Positions 25,685 through 33,222 of a stretch of DNA of 64,000 nt are shown piece after piece. Every line of letters begins with the position of its first letter. The stretch's first letter is position 1. The notes beneath the pieces are model-generated. The model saw nothing but the letters and a program-made list of their open reading frames with translations. It had not been told where the DNA came from and searched no databases. This DNA comes from Thermohalobaculum sp039805905 (GTDB lineage: Bacteria > Pseudomonadota > Alphaproteobacteria > Rhodobacterales > Rhodobacteraceae), in the NCBI GenBank assembly GCA_039805905.1, contig JBDIVM010000007.1:186001-250000 (forward strand). Direction: 5' to 3'. The translations under genes and the position numbers were made by a program.

Positions 25685-26298
25685 GCGACGCCGTCCCAGG
25701 TGCGCAGCCCGGCCGCAAGGGCCGCCATGTCAGTGCGCCGCCGGAGCGCGCCCACATGCTCGATGAACCGGAACTTGACGTTGTTGGTGACCATCGGGCG
25801 GTCGAGCTCGCGGATCGTGTCCTCGACCGGGGCGAAATCCACGATCACGTTGGCGCTGAACCCGGCGATGTCCTCGACCGGGGCAGGCGGCCCGGCGAGA
25901 CGGACCGCGAGCCGGCGGGCGAATTCCGCGGTGCGGTCGTCCCAGCCGCGCCCCGACCGGTGCTCGGGCAGCGGATGGCATGCGATCACCGCGCCGTATA
26001 GTCGCGGCCAGACCGCGGCGGGGACGGGGCCGTGCGGCCGGAGATCACCCTCGGCGATGAGCAGGAGGTCCTGCGCCGCAGCGGCAAAGCCCTCCCACTT
26101 GCAGCGCTCCATACCCCGTCCGAAGCCCGCGTCCTGCATCAGCCGCGGGCCCATCGTTCCCGACCGGGCGCGGATATAGGAATAGCTCGATCCCTGGGCG
26201 AGATAGGCGGCCCCCTCGCCGGTCGCGGCGACGAGGTCGGAAACTGCCGAGACGCGGCGGCGCCCGAGGCCGAGCGTGAGTGCCCTGAAGATGTTCAT
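25681..26298 (-). CDS. Uncharacterised protein of the symporter neighbourhood
   Basis: A 205-residue soluble protein not assigned to a family. Visible segments: MNIFRALTLGLGRR, SYIRARSGTMGPRLMQD, FGRGMERCKWEGFAAAAQDLLLIAEGDLR, an Arg-rich C-terminus; no signal peptide or membrane helix. It is the first gene of the unit and its stop overlaps the start of the exonuclease-CBS-nucleotidyltransferase gene (ATGA), so both are made together, facing the DUF4212/symporter operon across a shared promoter region. The pairing suggests it acts with that enzyme or on the same transport system; nothing more can be said. Confidence 0.7.
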   Translation of the reverse strand: MNIFRALTLGLGRRRVSAVSDLVAATGEGAAYLAQGSSYSYIRARSGTMGPRLMQDAGFGRGMERCKWEGFAAAAQDLLLIAEGDLRPHGPVPAAVWPRLYGAVIACHPLPEHRSGRGWDDRTAEFARRLAVRLAGPPAPVEDIAGFSANVIVDFAPVEDTIRELDRPMVTNNVKFRFIEHVGALRRRTDMAALAAGLRTWDGVA

Positions 26299-26417
26299 CG
26301 CCGAATGCCTGCCTGCATCTCGCCCGCGGTGTCAACCGGCTGGCCGGTCTGACCCGGAGCGGGCGGCTTCGGATGGCGCTCCCGCAAGCCGTTACCGCCG
26401 CCCTCTCGGGCGAATGA

Positions 26418-26447
26418 TTGACATCAACCCGGAATTCGCGTTTTAAT
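26418..26447 (+). promoter_or_regulatory. Sigma-70 type promoter of the symporter operon
   Basis: TTGACA at 26418-26423 and TTTAAT at 26442-26447, spacer 18. It lies in the 327-base divergent region 26299-26625 and implies a leader of about 170 bases before the DUF4212 start. No promoter for the opposite gene was clear. Confidence 0.6.
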
Positions 26448-26588
26448 CAATCGTCTGTCCCGGAAAACAACCAAAACGGGTCAGATGCCCGTCGAACAGA
26501 CATGGGTTCCGGACAGCGCTCCGACCCACGGCTGGCGTCGGAACTGGGTCTGGGGGGCTCGAGAAGATTGAGTGTTGCTCGGCGTAAG

Positions 26589-26619
26589 GCCTCCCGTCGT
26601 AAACAATGGTCTGGGAGGC
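26589..26619 (+). promoter_or_regulatory. Leader hairpin that would hide the DUF4212 ribosome-binding site
   Basis: GCCTCCC at 26589-26595 pairs perfectly with GGGAGGC at 26613-26619, which is the Shine-Dalgarno sequence of the gene starting at 26626; two more A-T pairs follow after a bulge. In the mRNA this would block initiation unless opened, suggesting translational control of the symporter operon. Confidence 0.5.
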
Positions 26620-26625
26620 TTGGCA

Positions 26626-26892
26626 ATGTCCGACAGCATTTCCCCGGAACAGGCGGCGGCACACTGGGCGAAGACAAGGACGCTCATGTGGACATGCCTG
26701 ATCCTCTGGGCGGTCTTCTCGTTCGTCATCCACATGTTCGTGAGTGCCCTCAACGGGATCACTTTTATCGGTTTCCCGCTCGGCTTCTACATGGCTGCGC
26801 AGGGATCGCTGATCGTCTTCGTCCTGCTGATCTTCTGGTTTGCAGCCAGGCAGAACGCGATCGACGAGGAATTCGGCGCGGCCGAGGATTGA
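26626..26892 (+). CDS. DUF4212 small subunit of sodium/solute symporter
   Basis: An 88-residue membrane protein with two helices (about residues 18-40 and 50-72) and the family tail FWFAARQNAIDEEFG. DUF4212 proteins are encoded directly before VC_2705-type symporters and are thought to be their small subunit. The ATG at 26626 is selected by GGGAGG nine bases upstream; that site can be sequestered by the leader hairpin. The stop is 13 bases before the large subunit's start, so the two are co-expressed in equal dose. Confidence 0.9.
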   Translation: MSDSISPEQAAAHWAKTRTLMWTCLILWAVFSFVIHMFVSALNGITFIGFPLGFYMAAQGSLIVFVLLIFWFAARQNAIDEEFGAAED

Positions 26893-26905
26893 GGGAGAAG
26901 CACTC

Positions 26906-28801
26906 ATGGCACTCAAGATGCAGGGCGATTTCACCGATAACCTCGGCAAGATCTACGGGATCTATGTCGGGGGGTTCGCGGCCTTCGTCATCGCGATGGC
27001 GATCCTGGAACAGCTCGGATTGCCGCCGAAGTTCATCCTCTGGGCCTACATGGCCCTGACCATCTTCGTCTACGCCTTCATCGGCATCCTGTCGCGCACC
27101 AGCCAGGTCTCGGAATACTATGTCGCCGGGCGCAAAGTGCCGGCGGTCTACAACGGCATGGCGACCGGCGCCGACTGGATGTCGGGGGCGAGCTTCGTCG
27201 GCATGGCCGGCTCGCTCTATGTGCTGGGTTACGACGGGCTCGCCTTCGTGCTGGGCTGGACCGGCGGCTATGTGCTGGTGGCGGTGCTGCTGGCGCCCTA
27301 CCTGCGCAAGTTCGGCGCCTATACCATCCCGGACTTCCTCGGCACCCGCTACGGCGGCAACCTGCCGCGGATCCTTGGCATCATCGTGCTGTTCTGCTGC
27401 TCGTTCACCTATGTGACGGCGCAGGTCTATGCCTCGGGCATCATCGCCTCGCAGTTCCTCGGCATCGACTTCAACATCGCGGTGTTCGCGGGGCTGGCCG
27501 GTATCCTGGTCTGCTCGATGCTGGGCGGGATGCGGGCGGTGACCTGGACCCAGGTCGCGCAGTACATCATCCTGATCGTGGCCTATCTGGTGCCGGTGAT
27601 CTGGATGTCGCAGGTCAGGACCGGCGTGCCGATCCCGCAGCTGATGTACGGCTCTGTGCTCGGCGACATCACGACGATGGAGCAGCAGCTCATCGCGGCG
27701 GGCGAGTCGATCAAGCCGCATGTGCAGGCCTTCAGCAACTACACGCCGCGCGACTACTTCTTCCTGATCTTCTGCCTGATGGTCGGGACCGCGTCGCTGC
27801 CGCACATCCTGATGCGCTACTTCACCACGCCGACGGTGCGCGAGGCGCGGAAGTCGGTGGCCTGGTCGCTGTTCTTCATCTTCCTGCTCTACTTCACGGC
27901 GCCGTCCTATGCGGCCTTCGCGAAGTTCAACGTGATGAGCCTGTTCACCGCGTCCGGCGGCACCACGCTGGCCTTCGAGAACATTCCGGAATGGATGTTC
28001 CGCTGGGGATCGATCGAGGGCCATACGCTGGTCCAGATCTGCGGCGAGAAGGCGGTGTCGCTCGAGGCCGTGCGGGCGGCCTGCGAGGCCAAGGGACTGA
28101 CCGGCGGCTTCAACTTCACCGAGCTGAAGCTGAACAACGACATGATCGTGCTCTCGACGCCCGAGATCGCGGGGATGCCGTGGTTCGTGGTCGGTCTGGT
28201 CGGGGCGGGCGGCTTCGCCGCGGCGCTCTCGACGGCGGACGGGCTGCTGCTCGCCATCGCCAATGCGCTCAGCCACGACGTCTACTACAAGATGATCGAC
28301 CCGAATGCCGACACCAAGCACCGGCTGATGGTCGCCAAGGTCATTCTTGTCCTGGTCGCGATCCTGGCGGCGCTGCTGGCCCGGACCAAGCCCTCGGATA
28401 TCCTCTCGATGGTGTCCTGGGCGTTCTCGATCGCCGCGGCGGGCCTCTTCGCGCCGCTGGTGCTGGGAGTCTGGGACTCGCGGACCAACCGGACCGGCGC
28501 GATCTGCGGCATGATCGCGGGCTTCGGGCTGACGATGTACTACCTGATCGGCAACGTCTACGGGTTCGATTTCCAGAAGGGCACCGGGGACGAGATCGCC
28601 TGGCTGAAGGGCGTCTTTACCGACAAGCCCGACGACAAGGGCGTCGCGTCGATCTCTTCCGGCATCTTCGGCGTGCCGGCGGCGTTCATCGTCACCTGGG
28701 TCGTATCCCGGATGACGGCAGCGCCTAGCGCCGAGATGCAGAACTTCATCAACCGTCTGCGCGTGCCGCGCGGCGGGCAGCTGATGGAGCAGAAACACTG
28801 A
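26906..28801 (+). CDS. Sodium/solute symporter, VC_2705 (ActP-like) subfamily
   Basis: A 631-residue SSS-family carrier with about thirteen membrane helices. Characteristic segments: SEYYVAGRKVPAVYNGMATGADWMSGASF after the first helices, GGYVLVAVLLAPYLRKFGAYTIPDF, and ALSTADGLLLAIANALSHDVYY with the Na+-site Ser residues. A loop of about 100 residues (residues about 330-420) is longer than in plain ActP, as in VC_2705 proteins. Likely cargo is acetate or another short monocarboxylate by relation to ActP; unproven. The ATG at 26906 follows GAGGGAG. The cluster on the opposite strand holds the probable regulator; a clear intrinsic terminator ends the operon. Confidence 0.9.
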   Translation: MALKMQGDFTDNLGKIYGIYVGGFAAFVIAMAILEQLGLPPKFILWAYMALTIFVYAFIGILSRTSQVSEYYVAGRKVPAVYNGMATGADWMSGASFVGMAGSLYVLGYDGLAFVLGWTGGYVLVAVLLAPYLRKFGAYTIPDFLGTRYGGNLPRILGIIVLFCCSFTYVTAQVYASGIIASQFLGIDFNIAVFAGLAGILVCSMLGGMRAVTWTQVAQYIILIVAYLVPVIWMSQVRTGVPIPQLMYGSVLGDITTMEQQLIAAGESIKPHVQAFSNYTPRDYFFLIFCLMVGTASLPHILMRYFTTPTVREARKSVAWSLFFIFLLYFTAPSYAAFAKFNVMSLFTASGGTTLAFENIPEWMFRWGSIEGHTLVQICGEKAVSLEAVRAACEAKGLTGGFNFTELKLNNDMIVLSTPEIAGMPWFVVGLVGAGGFAAALSTADGLLLAIANALSHDVYYKMIDPNADTKHRLMVAKVILVLVAILAALLARTKPSDILSMVSWAFSIAAAGLFAPLVLGVWDSRTNRTGAICGMIAGFGLTMYYLIGNVYGFDFQKGTGDEIAWLKGVFTDKPDDKGVASISSGIFGVPAAFIVTWVVSRMTAAPSAEMQNFINRLRVPRGGQLMEQKH

Positions 28802-28823
28802 GCGCAGGCTCACTGACATCGAC

Positions 28824-28863
28824 GCAGGGCCCCGGGCAGCGCCTCGGGGCCCTGCATCTTTTT
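28824..28863 (+). terminator. Rho-independent terminator of the symporter operon
   Basis: Eleven-base-pair stem GCAGGGCCCCG (28824-28834) / CGGGGCCCTGC (28845-28855) with a ten-base loop, followed by ATCTTTTT. It is 22 bases past the symporter stop and is the clearest intrinsic terminator in the window. Confidence 0.9.
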
Positions 28864-28880
28864 GCGGGCGGAGGCGACGG

Positions 28881-29297
28881 GTGGATTCGCTGAGTTTCCG
28901 CGCCATCCTGATCCTTGCCGGGGCTTTCCTGCTGTGCTTCGCGGTGTTCGCGACCCTGGGTCTGCCAATCGCAGAGGGGGGCGAACGGATCGACTCGACG
29001 GTCATCGCGACACTTGCTGCAGGTGCCTACAGCCTGGCGTCGCTGGCGGCGATCGTGCTTGCCCGGGGCGTACTGGGACTCTTCGTCGATTTCTCCCGCC
29101 CGATCGCCTTCTTCCGGGCACTGGCGGGAGTCACGGACCCGTTCATGGCGCTGTTCGCGCCGCTGACGCCGGGCTTCCTGGTCGAGCAGATGCGGCCGTT
29201 CTACGCCGCCTTCTGCCTCTACTTCATCAAGATGCTGATCTTCGGCGGCTTCGGCGCGCCGCCGCCCTGGATATTCATCCTGATCGCGTTCGGATAG
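28881..29297 (+). CDS. Uncharacterised small membrane protein
   Basis: A 138-residue protein beginning at GTG with GGAGG seven bases before it. Three hydrophobic segments are visible (about residues 8-28, 42-66 and 112-136), with PFMALFAPLTPGFLVEQMRPF before the last. No family was recognised. It lies just behind the symporter terminator and reads in the same direction, followed by another small membrane protein; both may belong to the extended symporter neighbourhood. Confidence 0.6.
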   Translation: MDSLSFRAILILAGAFLLCFAVFATLGLPIAEGGERIDSTVIATLAAGAYSLASLAAIVLARGVLGLFVDFSRPIAFFRALAGVTDPFMALFAPLTPGFLVEQMRPFYAAFCLYFIKMLIFGGFGAPPPWIFILIAFG

Positions 29298-29364
29298 GCT
29301 GGCGCATGCGGGGGGCGCTCTCCCCGAGTCGCGGTCTCGGGCAGGCTATGCCACCGGGGTGCAG

Positions 29365-29739
29365 ATGGAACAGATCAGGCGGCTGGCATCGATCGTGGTC
29401 TGGCGCGGCTTCGGTTTCTGCTGGCTGGCGATCGCGGCCGCCATGTCCGGGCTGATCTTCGACCTGTCGCTGGCGTGCCGGACCGGCGCGCTCCTGGGAA
29501 TCGTGGTCGCGCTGGCGCTCCAGCTCCGCGCCGAGACCTATCACCGCGTCAAGCGGATCAGCGAGACCGAGGTGTGGACCCTGCTGGCCGAGGAGGCGCG
29601 GCCGCCGAAGGAACTCGCCCGCCGGATGATCGTGCCGGCGATGCGCGACGAGCTCAGGGAGAAGGCGCTCTACTCGGCGGTGATGGGCGGCGGGCTGTTC
29701 GCGATCTCGTTTGCGCTGCGCATGCTGTATTCATGGTGA
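29365..29739 (+). CDS. Uncharacterised membrane protein
   Basis: A 124-residue protein with hydrophobic segments at about residues 10-32, 38-56 and 103-121 and a soluble, charged middle section (RISETEVWTLLAEEARPPKELARRM). No family was recognised. A GTG six bases earlier (29359) is an alternative start; neither has a strong ribosome-binding site. Its last nine bases overlap the end of the convergent response regulator gene. Confidence 0.55.
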   Translation: MEQIRRLASIVVWRGFGFCWLAIAAAMSGLIFDLSLACRTGALLGIVVALALQLRAETYHRVKRISETEVWTLLAEEARPPKELARRMIVPAMRDELREKALYSAVMGGGLFAISFALRMLYSW

Positions 29740-31005
29740 GCCGGCGGCGGGGCGGAGCAGCCGGGCAATCAGCTCGTAGAACTCCGCGACCACGATCGGT
29801 TTGACCAGATAGGCGTCCATCCCGGCGGCGATCGCGCGGTCGCGGTCGAGCGGGCGGGCATGGGCGGTCAGGGCGACGATGGCGACCCGGTTCCCGGTGG
29901 TCTCCGCGGCGCGGATCTGCCGGGTGGCGGCGATGCCTCCGAGGACGGGCATCTGCAGGTCCATGAGGATCAGGTCGGCCGGCCGGTGGACATGCTCGGC
30001 GATCGCTTCGCGGCCGTTGGCGGCGGTGGCTATCCCGGCGCCGGTCGGTGTGAGCAGCGCACGCAGGAGCGCCTGGTTGGTCGCGGCGTCCTCGGCGATC
30101 AGGATGCGCCGGCCGGAAAGGTCGGGCAGAGGAACAGCGGCGCCTGTCGCAGTGCGCCTGGCGGTGGCGGGTCCGCGCGGTGGCAGCAGCCCTTCGAGCC
30201 CGTCGCAGAGGCGGCGCCAGGGCAGCGGCAGGCGGATGACCGCATCGAATGTGCCCTGATCCGGGACGCCGCCGTCGGTCACGAAGGTGATGCGGGGCGC
30301 GGCGAACAGCGGGTCGCCCCGCAGGCGGGCAGCGAGATCGGCAGCGCCGTCTGCCGGCACGAGCCGCGCATCGATCACCACCTCGCCGAACGGGCTGCCC
30401 CGTTCCGCGGCCCCGCGCGCGATCTCGATGGCCGCGCCGGCCGAGCCGGCGAATTCCACGTCGAGGCCGAGCGCGGCGAGCGAACCGCGGCAGCGCGCCG
30501 GATCGATGAGCAGGTCGCGCAGGATCAGCACATGCCGGTCCGGCGCACCCTGCCGGGCCGGTACCGGCTGGAGCGCGCAGGGCAGGTGCGCCAGCAGCGC
30601 CTCCGATCCGTCGCCGCGGCGGACTGTCTCGATTGCAGATGCCAGCCGGGCAAGCCCCCCCGACCACAGATCCGCGAGCGCGACCCGGGTGCCGGAGCGC
30701 GCTCCCGGGGCGCGGACAATCTCGAGGATGAGGCCCGCGGACTGCGGGCCTTCCTGGTGCCAGAACGCCAGACCGAATCCGCGGGCGTCGCCCGCCTCGA
30801 TGCTGCGGGCAAGTCCCTGCCCGAGGGCTTCGCCAAGGGCCGGGCCGTCGATGTCGATCTGCTCAGGCAGCCGGCCGTCGACATGGGTCGACAGATGAAG
30901 GCCCTTGCGGAAGGCGGTGACCGCAATCCGGGCCACCGCATCGCCAATCAGTCTTTCGGGGCGCGGTTGCTGGGCAACCGGCGCCTTGGAGCGCCCATCC
31001 GGCAT
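29731..31005 (-). CDS. Response regulator with two receiver domains and a degenerate N-terminal domain
   Basis: A 424-residue signalling protein. Residues about 299-418 are a complete receiver: acidic pair in LIAEDAATNQ, phosphoacceptor Asp349 in LILMDLQMP, Thr in ALTAHA, Lys in YLVKPI. Residues about 157-275 look like a second, decayed receiver with a possible Asp212. Residues 20-145 resemble a histidine-kinase ATP-binding fold without readable N, G1 or G2 boxes, and there is no dimerisation His. It therefore looks like the rear part of a hybrid kinase kept as a phosphoryl receiver with no output domain. The kinase that feeds it is not in the window. Divergent neighbours do not reveal its target. 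Confidence 0.75.
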   Translation of the reverse strand: MPDGRSKAPVAQQPRPERLIGDAVARIAVTAFRKGLHLSTHVDGRLPEQIDIDGPALGEALGQGLARSIEAGDARGFGLAFWHQEGPQSAGLILEIVRAPGARSGTRVALADLWSGGLARLASAIETVRRGDGSEALLAHLPCALQPVPARQGAPDRHVLILRDLLIDPARCRGSLAALGLDVEFAGSAGAAIEIARGAAERGSPFGEVVIDARLVPADGAADLAARLRGDPLFAAPRITFVTDGGVPDQGTFDAVIRLPLPWRRLCDGLEGLLPPRGPATARRTATGAAVPLPDLSGRRILIAEDAATNQALLRALLTPTGAGIATAANGREAIAEHVHRPADLILMDLQMPVLGGIAATRQIRAAETTGNRVAIVALTAHARPLDRDRAIAAGMDAYLVKPIVVAEFYELIARLLRPAAGSP

Positions 31006-31117
31006 GCGTTTTCCCGCTCATTAATTATGCAGCGGACGATGTAGTCCTTCTTATTACCGGCATTGATAACCGAAGCGACTCTGAAGGGAAAGGCAGATAT
31101 CCGGGGCATTCCCGGGA

Positions 31118-31516
31118 TCACAACCAATTGAGCAGCAGCGGGATCAGCGGCTTGTCCGCCGGCGGCATCGGATAGGCGCCGAGATCGCGCGGCCTGACCC
31201 AGGCCAGCTGCTGGCCCTCCTGGGCCGATGCCACCCCCTGCCACTTCCGGCAGGCGTAGAGCGGCATGAGCAGATGAAAGTCCTCGTAGGAATGGCTGGC
31301 GAAGGCGAGCGGCGCCAGGCAGCTCGCCCAGGTGCCGATGCCCAGTTCCTCGGAGAGCTCGCGGATCAGGCAGGCCTCGGGCGTCTCGTCCGGCTCGACC
31401 TTGCCGCCGGGGAATTCCCAGAGGCCGGCCATCGGCTTGCCTTCGGGGCGCCGGGCGAGGAGCACCCTGCCGTCCGGGTCGATCAGCGCGACCGCCGCGA
31501 CCAGGACGAGCCTCAC
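31118..31516 (-). CDS. mutT: 8-oxo-dGTP diphosphatase (Nudix)
   Basis: A 132-residue Nudix hydrolase that removes oxidised dGTP from the nucleotide pool. The Nudix box reads GGKVEPDETPEACLIRELSEELGI, with the catalytic REL-x-EE core, at about residues 37-60; the preceding AGLWEFPGG and the QQLAWVRPRDL segment are typical of MutT. It is the last gene of the parvulin-argJ-mutT unit, 24 bases after argJ, an order seen in Rhodobacter relatives. Confidence 0.9.
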   Translation of the reverse strand: MRLVLVAAVALIDPDGRVLLARRPEGKPMAGLWEFPGGKVEPDETPEACLIRELSEELGIGTWASCLAPLAFASHSYEDFHLLMPLYACRKWQGVASAQEGQQLAWVRPRDLGAYPMPPADKPLIPLLLNWL

Positions 31517-31540
31517 TTGCGGGGCCTCACGAACCGCGTC

Positions 31541-33178
31541 TCACGAACGGTAATCCGCGTTGATCTCGATGTAGCGGTTGGTGAGATCGCAGGTCCAGAC
31601 CGTCGCGCGGCCCGCGCCGACACCGACATCGACCGCGATCTGCAGCTCGTCGCGCTTCATGTAGGCAGCGCCGAGCTCTTCGGAGTAGCTGGGGGCCACC
31701 AAGCCGTTCTCGGCCACCAGGATCTCGCCGAACCGGATCGAGAGCCGGTCGCGGTCCGCCGCCTCGCCGGCCTTGCCGACCGCCATGACCACGCGGCCCC
31801 AGTTCGGGTCCTCGCCGGCGATGGCGGTCTTGACCAGCGGTGAGTTCGCGATCGAGAGCCCGATCTTCCGGGCGGCCCGGTCCGACCGGGCCCCGGTCAC
31901 GGTGATGGCGACGACCTTCGAGGCGCCCTCGCCGTCCTTCACCACCTGGATCGCGAGGTCGCGCATGACCTCGCCGAGGGCGGCACGGAAGCGGGCGAAG
32001 CGCGGATCGCGGCGGTTCTCGATCACCGGCATCCGGGCCTTGCCGGTGGCCGCCACCAGCAGCGTATCCGAGGTCGAGGTGTCGCTGTCGACCGTGATGC
32101 AGTTGAAGGTCTGGTCGGTCAGCTCGGAGACCGCGGCCTGCAGGAGCGCCTGCTCGATCTTCGCGTCGGTGAAGATGAAGACCAGCATCGTCGCCATGTC
32201 GGGCTGTATCATGCCCGAGCCCTTGCAGAAGCCGGAGATGGTCACCGGCACGTCGTCGAGATCGACGATCTCGCCCGCCCCCTTGGGATAGGTGTCGGTG
32301 GTCATGATCGCCCGGGCGGCATCCTCGATGCGACCGGCGGCGAGCCGCGCGGCGATCTCGGCGAGCTTGGCGGTGATCCGCGCCGCCGGCAGGGGCTCGC
32401 CGATCACGCCGGTCGAGGCCTGGAAGACGTTTCCGGCCGGCAGGCCGAGCACCTTGCCGGCGGTCTTCGCGACGGCCTCCACCGCGGCGCGGCCGTTGCT
32501 GCCGGTGAAGGCGTTGGCATTGCCGGAATTGACCACGATGGCGAGCTTGCGCCGGCTCGGCGCGGCCGTCAGGGCGGCAAGGCGCTCCTGGCACCAGAGC
32601 ACAGGGGCCGAGCGCGTCTCGGAGCGCGTGAAGGTGCCGGCAATGACCGAGCCGGCGGCGATCTCGGCGATCATCACGTCGGTGCGGCCCTTGTAGCGGA
32701 CCCCGGCCGAACCGGCGGCGAGCCGGACTCCGGCTACCGGCGCGAGCGGCGGGAAGGCCGCCGGCGCGAAGCGCGAGACCACGACCTTCTTCGCCTTCGC
32801 CCCCGGCCTGCGGGTCGACCTCGCCAGCTCGGCCTCGAGCGCGGCGACTTCGGCGGCGAGCGCTGACAGGGCCTCGCGCCGGCTGGCGAGCCGGCTCGCC
32901 AGCTCCGCCGCCTTCTGCGCGGCGCGGGACGGCCCCGACTTTGCCGATGCTCTGGCAGACTTCGGTTTGGCCGCACGCTTTGCCGCCTCCGGCCCGGCCG
33001 CCGCCTTCGCGGGCTTCGCCGCGACCGCCGCCTTGGCCGCTTTCAGCTTTGCTGCAGCCCGTGCGCCGCCCTTGTCCGGAGCTGCCGCCCGCGCCCTTGA
33101 CCTGGTGTCCACCAGCTTTGCCGTCCGCCTGGCGGGCTTTCCCGTCCTGCCCTTTCCGCCGTCCGCCCGTCGTGCCAC
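31541..33178 (-). CDS. argJ: Bifunctional ornithine acetyltransferase/N-acetylglutamate synthase with Lys/Ala-rich extension
   Basis: ArgJ transfers acetyl from N-acetylornithine to glutamate in arginine synthesis. The enzyme occupies residues about 132-545, starting at VVVSRFAPAAFPPLAP; the self-cleavage site is the Ala-Thr bond in PDMATMLVF, making Thr330 the nucleophile, and NSGNANAFTG is present. Normal ArgJ is about 405-415 residues; this frame carries about 130 more at the N-terminus, rich in Lys, Ala and Arg and histone-H1-like, with a probable coiled coil at 85-120. The only ATG is at 33178. A GTG in the KKVVV stretch, with GAAGAAGG upstream, could start a normal-length enzyme. Either a fusion or a second start is possible. 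It lies between parvulin and mutT. Confidence 0.88.
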   Translation of the reverse strand: MARRADGGKGRTGKPARRTAKLVDTRSRARAAAPDKGGARAAAKLKAAKAAVAAKPAKAAAGPEAAKRAAKPKSARASAKSGPSRAAQKAAELASRLASRREALSALAAEVAALEAELARSTRRPGAKAKKVVVSRFAPAAFPPLAPVAGVRLAAGSAGVRYKGRTDVMIAEIAAGSVIAGTFTRSETRSAPVLWCQERLAALTAAPSRRKLAIVVNSGNANAFTGSNGRAAVEAVAKTAGKVLGLPAGNVFQASTGVIGEPLPAARITAKLAEIAARLAAGRIEDAARAIMTTDTYPKGAGEIVDLDDVPVTISGFCKGSGMIQPDMATMLVFIFTDAKIEQALLQAAVSELTDQTFNCITVDSDTSTSDTLLVAATGKARMPVIENRRDPRFARFRAALGEVMRDLAIQVVKDGEGASKVVAITVTGARSDRAARKIGLSIANSPLVKTAIAGEDPNWGRVVMAVGKAGEAADRDRLSIRFGEILVAENGLVAPSYSEELGAAYMKRDELQIAVDVGVGAGRATVWTCDLTNRYIEINADYRS

Positions 33179-33222
33179 GGTTGCCTCCCCCGAACGTATG
33201 ACCCTTCCGCTGGCTTCCCGCC

